From NCBI GenBank assembly GCA_033725935.1, contig MU867100.1, positions 124,001-188,000 of the forward strand: a stretch of DNA of 64,000 bases. The letters run 5' to 3'. Origin of the DNA: Cladorrhinum sp. PSN259. Lineage: Eukaryota > Ascomycota > Sordariomycetes > Sordariales > Podosporaceae. This document shows, in pieces, positions 58,351-64,000 of this stretch. Below the pieces are notes generated by a model that saw nothing but the letters and a program-made list of their open reading frames with translations, had not been told where the DNA came from and searched no databases. Made by a program: the position numbers and the translations under genes. Numbering within the stretch: position 1 is the stretch's first letter; each line of letters starts with the position of its first letter.

Positions 58351-58589
58351 GATATTTCCGGTACTTACTTTATCGAGGCGCAAAAAAAGATGATGCCTTT
58401 GTTGACTATAAAGTTCACATCCAAAAGAGTCATTGAACATATAAACTGATATGATTGAAATCATATATCAAAGAAAGTTATACACATAGAAGATTATCCA
58501 ATTAGGCGCCGCCCTTATGGTCTCACCATTTCGTATCACACATTACTTGTAAAGTAGACCCAAGGGCCAAATTAACCATATCCTTCACA

Positions 58590-60376
58590 TTATGGTACCT
58601 CATATCTGGCCTGTTGTGGCTGCTGATTCTGATACGGCTGCTGCATTGGTTGATAGTGAGGCTGCTGCTCTTGTTCAGAGCTCACCGCAGTCCCGGTCCT
58701 CGGCGGATCCGCGACCAGCTCATGCGAGTATACCTGATTCGGCAACTCATACATGGGCTGCGGCACATACATCTCCGTTGGCCGTGTCTGCGCATCCAGC
58801 TGATGGACGCCATAATCGGAAGGAGCATACTGCGGCACCGCACCGGGTACCATATTCTTCTGCTCCCATGCGTAATTATCAGCACCGTAGGGTTTCTGCT
58901 GGAGGTGGTGGTCGGGAGACCCGTAAGACGGCGCCGGAGTGTCGGGCGCAATCGTGGTAGAGTTGTCTGTATATTGGCCCGGCACTTGTGGTTCGCGATT
59001 GGAGTGTTCTTTCCTCTTCCTGACTAGGAAGAAGAGCGCGATGAGAGCGGCGATCGCGATCACACCTAGAGACACTCCGACACCAATGCCTGCCTTTGCC
59101 CCAGCAGAGAGGCCTTCGGCTGTATTTTCGGGGTTGGGGTCGGTCGAGTTCTTGGGTGCGGGGGTATCGACAACCGCAGGCTGCGGTGGGGGAAGCGCAA
59201 CAGGAGCCCAGGCCTTCCAGGTGTCATCTTCGTACTTGACCTCGGCGAGAGATCCATTGACCATGTAGTAAATGCGGACCATACTGCTCTGGAACTCGGT
59301 GACAACAGAGATATCGGCTTTGGGCTTGTCGGCTCTGGGCCAAAAGACTTCGGACTGGTTGCGCTGACTCCAGAAATAGTTCTTGTTGACGACCTGGTAA
59401 AGGTTATTGTCGTTGCCGATGTACCAGATGGATCGAGTGAACTCGTTATCAATGCTGACGCCCATGGAGCTCGGCTTGCCATCCCAGGCCGTGAGTGTGA
59501 AGTTGGCCGGGGCTGTCTCGTTAACGGCAATGTCGGTTCTGTTGGTGTTAGAGTTTGTGAGGTTGCCCTGTAGTGCACGAGGAAGTGTTGCTGCAAGACA
59601 AGGTTAGTTATCATGAATCAAAGCCGCTGGAGGGTAAGGAGCCGTACTTCGGTGCCAGGTCTTATCAGAATTATACCTAGTGACTGCAATGTAGCGATCA
59701 TCGCGTGGCGTAGCAACAGTAATATTTGACTTGTCGTCCTTCCCTGTGAAGGCGGCAGCAATAGCTGGGAGTGAGTTGATGTCCTTGCTGATGACGCCAC
59801 GGTACTTCCAGTTCTCGTCGTCTGTATAGCCGATTTCATTGAGCTGGTACTCTTCGTCATGAAAGTAAACACGATAGCCGCCAGTCGCGCCCAGCAAAAC
59901 AGCAGCCAGGCCCGTGTTATTGTTGATACTTGGGGCTGTTTTGCTGACGATCCAGTTACCCTTGCTCTCGAACTTGCCATTGCTCATGTTGCAGTGAAAC
60001 AAGGCATTGGCGATCTGGTTCTTCTGATCAATATAGAAGATGGATGCTCTGAAGGGCAGATGTTAGCCTCGCCTCGAGGCTTTTTTTATCTTGATCTGGC
60101 TCATGATACTTACATGGTGATAACATTAGTCCAATATCCGGTGCCCGCCAGCGGCGTCCCGTTTTTTGGGGTGTAGTCCAAAGATAAGACGCTTCCATCG
60201 GTTGGCGAGTAGAACGGAGTATCATGCTGGCCACACTTGCTGTATCGTATCTGACCCGTAGTTTCGTTCTGAAGAATAATTTGAGGACCGATACCGTCCC
60301 ACCAAGCGGCGATGGCCGCCCGTGCCGGGGAGGCAGCGGCTCCAAGAAGCAATAGTGTCGATAGTAATGAAGACAT
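58590..60376 (-). CDS. single-pass membrane protein with fucose-lectin-like ectodomain
   Basis: Three exons, 60376-60114, 60048-59648 and 59590-58590, give 554 residues. Introns are 65 and 57 nt, the second with an ACTAAC branch site. Residues 1-22 are a signal peptide. The ectodomain has repeated strands (I-F-Y-I-D-Q-K-N-Q-I, G-Y-R-V-Y-F-H-D, R-S-I-W-Y-I-G-N-D, V-R-I-Y-Y-M-V-N-G-S-L-A-E-V). This resembles the beta-propeller of fungal fucose-specific lectins, with many N-glycosylation sites. A membrane helix spans about 388-411, then R-K-R-K. The cytosolic tail is rich in Pro, Gln and Tyr, ending Q-N-Q-Q-P-Q-Q-A-R-Y-E-V-P. Sugar binding is inferred from fold resemblance only. The layout suggests a surface adhesin or sensor. 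Confidence 0.82.
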
Positions 60377-62843
60377 CTCGAACCCTCTGTGTGCGACCCA
60401 GGCCTCCGCTCGCGGCCGTTTGTCGTTGAAACTTCAGCTCGAAATCCAGTTCAGTGTTGTCGATACAGCAGTCTGTGTCTGCTTCCTTGATCGCGGCAGG
60501 CCGCCTTCGAAGTCGTCGCACAAGTGGTATTAATGAAGGACAGGACGAGCAACCGGGCAAAAGGGCAGGAAAGAAGAAAGGAAATCACAGCAGATGGGAT
60601 GAGCAAGAACGTATCTGCTTATGGATCTGTCAGATGAAGGTCGAGACCTTACTCGGGGTATGGCGTTCCGTAATTCAGCCGTCCATCAGGCAGACCTTTT
60701 TTGCCCTACCGTTCCCCGGTATCCAGTTCCTGGTCCCGGTGCATCAGGCCAAGTGACCGGGAAGCCCCCTCCATCAGAAGGATGCAGGACAGAGTGAACA
60801 ACCCGAGTGAGCATTCAGTGCTTACAAGGGGCAGGCCTAAAGGGCATGTCGTCGACTGAATAAGTCCCCCCTTGTCCACAGGTCCCGTCTTGGTCATCAC
60901 CAACCCTCCCGCCATTGGCCAGACCCCTTGTAAAACTTGTTTTTAGCGGCAAATCTGTAATCTGCGGCGTTGAAGGTTGTAACCCTTGCCGTAGCCACGG
61001 ATGCAAGACTGGGGCTGCAATGCAATGATCATCCTTTATTTTGACTTGAACCACGGCGGCAGCCCCGATATCACCAAATTCCTTGTCAACCTTCACTTCA
61101 TCAAGAAGACCAAGGTAGAGAAAGTCAAAAGCGTTGAATGAATTGACCGTCAAGAAATCTCAACGGCGCTTTCCTCGGCTGCTCTGTGCCCCCCCACACT
61201 GGACTCCCTCCCCACTCCCGCAAATCATTGCCCAAAACACACTCCTCCAGATTTGTAGCATAGTACGCCGTACGACCCCCAAATTGCGAAACTTTGCCGC
61301 AACGGCGCGAAGCATTGGGGTTATCGTGTGGACGTTTCAATAAAAAGAGAACCTGGGCATGAGGAGGGCCTCTATAAAGGGTAACCTGCGCTCCAACTTT
61401 CTTTCCCCCTTTGCCATCTCACTTTGTATCCATTATGTCTCCATCTCGAACGCTAGGATAATCCACAGCATGTCTGATAGCGTCTCTCGCGTCTTCAGAC
61501 CAGCTTAGGCACCCAAATTTCAATGTTGCCGCACTAGCACTTAGCGCAACAGACAGCGCCCAAGAGCAGCGAGTAAGAAAGAAAGACCCCAAGCACCACC
61601 GATAGCCGAGTCGGCACCAAAAAGTCTTGATTGTCAGCTTACGGCACAGGCGGGTTCGTAAAATGCTGAAGCCCAGACCTGCAATTGGACGGCTTTCGCG
61701 CTGCTCCCTGTACTGAATTGCAGTAGCAAGGGAGGAAAAAACGAGAAAACTAAGATAGTTTGCTATCGTCTAGTCTCAGTCTTTGCTTACTACTCTGATA
61801 GTATCATAAGATTTCAGCCCCGAACAAAGCCGAAACACTACCGCTACCACCATCTGCACCCTGAAAATAAAAAAATCACCCATCCACCCATATGCATTCC
61901 ACGCCGCAAGCCATCCCTTGTTTTGTTTTTTTCCACCCCGAGTTCTTCTCATGTGAGCTGTGATCTGCAAATGGTTGCTTACCGATCAACCCCCCCCCCA
62001 TACATGGGTACCCATTACGTACCTTTTCATCACATCATTAGCATCAAGTTATCGTTATATTCGTCTCCTGCACAAATTTGTAGAATCGCGCTCAAGGATG
62101 GCATGTGCACTCCCAAAACTCAATTTATCTCTGCCACCAAACCGCATCTTCCATGAAAAGAAAAAGAAAAATCCAATGAATTCATTCCTGCCACTCATCA
62201 GAAGCCGCAAATCACATTCATACAAAAAGAGGCCACAGCAAAAAAAAAAAAAACCCCCCCCAAACAGCCATTAAGCACTGAAATTAAGGCTACACGATTA
62301 AGAAGCCGCTGTCAACGCACAGTCGTCAACGGTCTACAGCGTACCGTTTAATTGCCTACCGTAGCACGTTTTTTGTTCATCTCACAAGGGAGAGGTTGCC
62401 CAAATAGGAAATGTTGCCATTTTCACCTGATTGACCAGGGATCATTGTAAACAAAGCTATTGATCCCTTCTCCTTTCGCTCTAGAGAAGCAAAGAAGAAA
62501 GAATTGATCAGGCAAGCTTTTATAGGTTGCTTAGAAACACACATTGACAAAATCACACAATTTGACCACATCCCCCAAATTGAAAAAGAGCAGGATGTAG
62601 GATGCAGGATAGCGATTCCATTGTTACTATTTTATTCGTGATAATCATGTCTCTGCATAGGTTGTGTTGTCTTTAGCAGCTAAATGAACAAGAGAGAAAA
62701 CCCAGCAAAGCCGTTCTAGGTTCCAAATTGCGAAAGAGCAGGAGGGAAAGAAAAAGAAGAATGAAGCCCAGGCCCGCCAAGAACAATTGCACCAGAAGAG
62801 AAAAAAGTAGGATACATGGGGGAGAGTCCATGAAGGCCCTTAA
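60377..62843. other. intergenic region between two minus-strand genes
   Basis: About 2.5 kb. It contains the lectin-like gene promoter on the left and the phosphofructokinase 3' side on the right. A runs near 62240 and a C run near 61990 are the only repeats. No coding gene, tRNA or clear regulatory motif was found. Confidence 0.55.
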
Positions 62844-64000
62844 CTAAGCCTGCGAAACTGGAAGAATCCCACGCTTGACATCCTTTGCCTTGATGCCCGT
62901 CAGGTCTGCCTCGGGCAGATCATGCTTGGGACGCCCGCCGAGGATGTCGACAATCTCCTTCATACCTAACCAATACGCCGCCTTGGGTCGCCGGTTGGGC
63001 CAGTCTGTCTCCTCTTCCTCAACCTTCTTGATAGGCGTGAAGACAACGCTCGCGCCCTTGATGCCAATAACCGTGGCGCTCATCGGGTCGGTCTTGACCT
63101 TGTTGTGCACGCCGCGTCCAAATTGCTCAAGTTGCTGGATACACCGGATCGCCAGGCGCACAGCTCGACATCTGTCCATGGGGGACGGGACACCACCCTG
63201 CTGCATGTGGCCGGGGATACCCTCACGGCTCTCAAATCTGCCGTGAGCCTCGTCCCGAAGGATATCGGCGATAAGCTTAGCATTATAGACATTGGATGCC
63301 CGCTCGTTGATCAGAATGAGTCTTCCGGCACGGCTCTGCCCCTTGTCATGGGCGAAAACTTTCTTTAGGTGTCGCACATCAGCCGCTAGCATATCTAGGC
63401 TCAGGCCCTCCTCTGGTGTATACACTGCCGACGCACCGACTCCGAGTCCACCAAGCGTTGCCACGTATCCTGAGCGCCCACCCTGTGTCTCGATAACAAA
63501 CACACGCCTGCGAGTAGCTGATGCTGATTGCTTGATCTTGTCGCAATACTCAACTAGCTCGTTGAGGCAAGTGTCAGAGCCGAGCGAATACTCAGTGCCT
63601 GGAACGTTGTTGGAGATGGTGGCGGGAAGGAGCGTCATGGGTATACATAAAGATGGGTACTGATCCCTGGCCTTGCGCAGCTGGGAGACGGCATGGAAGG
63701 CCTCGAAACCGCCGATGAGAAAGAGAGCATCAAAATTGTAATGCTCAATCAAATTGGCGATAACCTCCATGTCATACTCTCCCGGGAGCTCACGGTTTGT
63801 TCCAATTTCCGAACCGCCCTTGCTTGCCCAACCATCTACCTCGAGCCAATTGAACGGCCGCACTGCCCCCAGGGGCTTATCGCCGTGGTGCCGCGCAAAG
63901 CCTGCGAATCCGTTGTAGATAGCAATCGGCTCGTGTCCCCGGGACAAGCAGTACGCGACGCCAGCTCTGACTGCGGCATTCATACCACCAGCGGGGGCGC
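62844..64000 (-). CDS. pfkA: ATP-dependent 6-phosphofructokinase, C-terminal half (partial)
   Basis: The frame is open to the window edge and ends at TAA at 62844, giving about 385 residues. It starts A-P-A-G-G-M-N-A-A-V-R-A-G-V, the first strand and glycine loop of the second PFK domain in fungal and animal enzymes. Further landmarks are L-F-L-I-G-G-F-E-A-F, I-P-M-T-L-L-P-A-T-I-S-N-N-V-P-G-T-E-Y-S-L-G-S-D-T, V-I-E-T-Q-G-G-R-S-G-Y and H-M-Q-Q-G-G-V-P-S-P-M-D-R. PFK makes fructose 1,6-bisphosphate in glycolysis. In eukaryotes the C-terminal half is regulatory and binds allosteric effectors. The catalytic half would lie beyond the right edge. No intron in this part. Confidence 0.95.
   Translation of the reverse strand, partial: APAGGMNAAVRAGVAYCLSRGHEPIAIYNGFAGFARHHGDKPLGAVRPFNWLEVDGWASKGGSEIGTNRELPGEYDMEVIANLIEHYNFDALFLIGGFEAFHAVSQLRKARDQYPSLCIPMTLLPATISNNVPGTEYSLGSDTCLNELVEYCDKIKQSASATRRRVFVIETQGGRSGYVATLGGLGVGASAVYTPEEGLSLDMLAADVRHLKKVFAHDKGQSRAGRLILINERASNVYNAKLIADILRDEAHGRFESREGIPGHMQQGGVPSPMDRCRAVRLAIRCIQQLEQFGRGVHNKVKTDPMSATVIGIKGASVVFTPIKKVEEEETDWPNRRPKAAYWLGMKEIVDILGGRPKHDLPEADLTGIKAKDVKRGILPVSQA

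Larger units (their letters stand above)
56647..58589. other. intergenic region with second assembly gap
   Basis: About 1.9 kb between convergent genes. No supported gene. It has a C run at 57811-57825, G-rich stretches from 58103, and the ten-N gap at 58236-58245 followed by more than 80 nt that is almost all G. Confidence 0.65.

Overview
This window reads as nuclear DNA from a filamentous ascomycete, most likely a Sordariomycete, with Sordariales as my best guess. The evidence is gene structure and content. Genes carry many short introns, mostly 47-75 nt, with GTRNGT-type donors, CTRAY branch sites and YAG acceptors. The products include a verprolin, a fungal LYC1-type acetyltransferase, a GH35 beta-galactosidase and several ascomycete membrane proteins. 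I support 18 protein genes, two of them cut by the window edges. No tRNA, rRNA, CRISPR array or recognisable transposon was seen. All exon boundaries were worked out by eye from splice signals and reading-frame continuity.

Layout, left to right. 1-258: C-terminal end of a CHORD/CS-domain cochaperone (+). 2964-4124: a four-helix membrane protein (-). 5140-6483: a mitochondrial membrane protein (-), divergent from verprolin at 7444-8817 (+). 13277-14622: a protein with an N-terminal SWVEV motif and a C-terminal glycine-rich membrane segment (+), resembling BNIP3/NIX mitophagy receptors in layout. About 8.7 kb without a supported gene follows, then a single-pass membrane protein at 23378-24535 (+). 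Next are the histone-fold DNA polymerase epsilon subunit Dpb4 (26142-27324, +), Cox16 (27966-28414, +) and a small His/Ser-rich protein (31571-32203, +).

Four minus-strand genes follow: a secreted GH35 beta-galactosidase with nine coding exons (35843-39480), ATP synthase subunit d (40471-41201), the alpha subunit of the nascent-polypeptide-associated complex (41712-42495) and ribosomal protein L14 (43489-44042). On the plus strand come the LYC1-type N-acetyltransferase (46114-47328), a membrane-bound nucleotide pyrophosphatase/phosphodiesterase (48213-50693) and a SNF2/RING ATPase of the Uls1 class (52505-56646). The window ends with a lectin-like single-pass membrane protein (58590-60376, -) and the C-terminal half of phosphofructokinase (62844-64000, -).

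There is no operon or biosynthetic cluster; this is ordinary, gene-sparse core genome. Two runs of ten N (2067-2076 and 58236-58245) are flanked by long G or C homopolymers and mark assembly problems. The points most worth following are the BNIP3-like protein, the 6-nt exon beside the catalytic glutamate of the galactosidase, the GC-AG intron and 27-nt exon in the SNF2 gene, two introns that are translatable if retained, and the His-rich insert in NAC-alpha.
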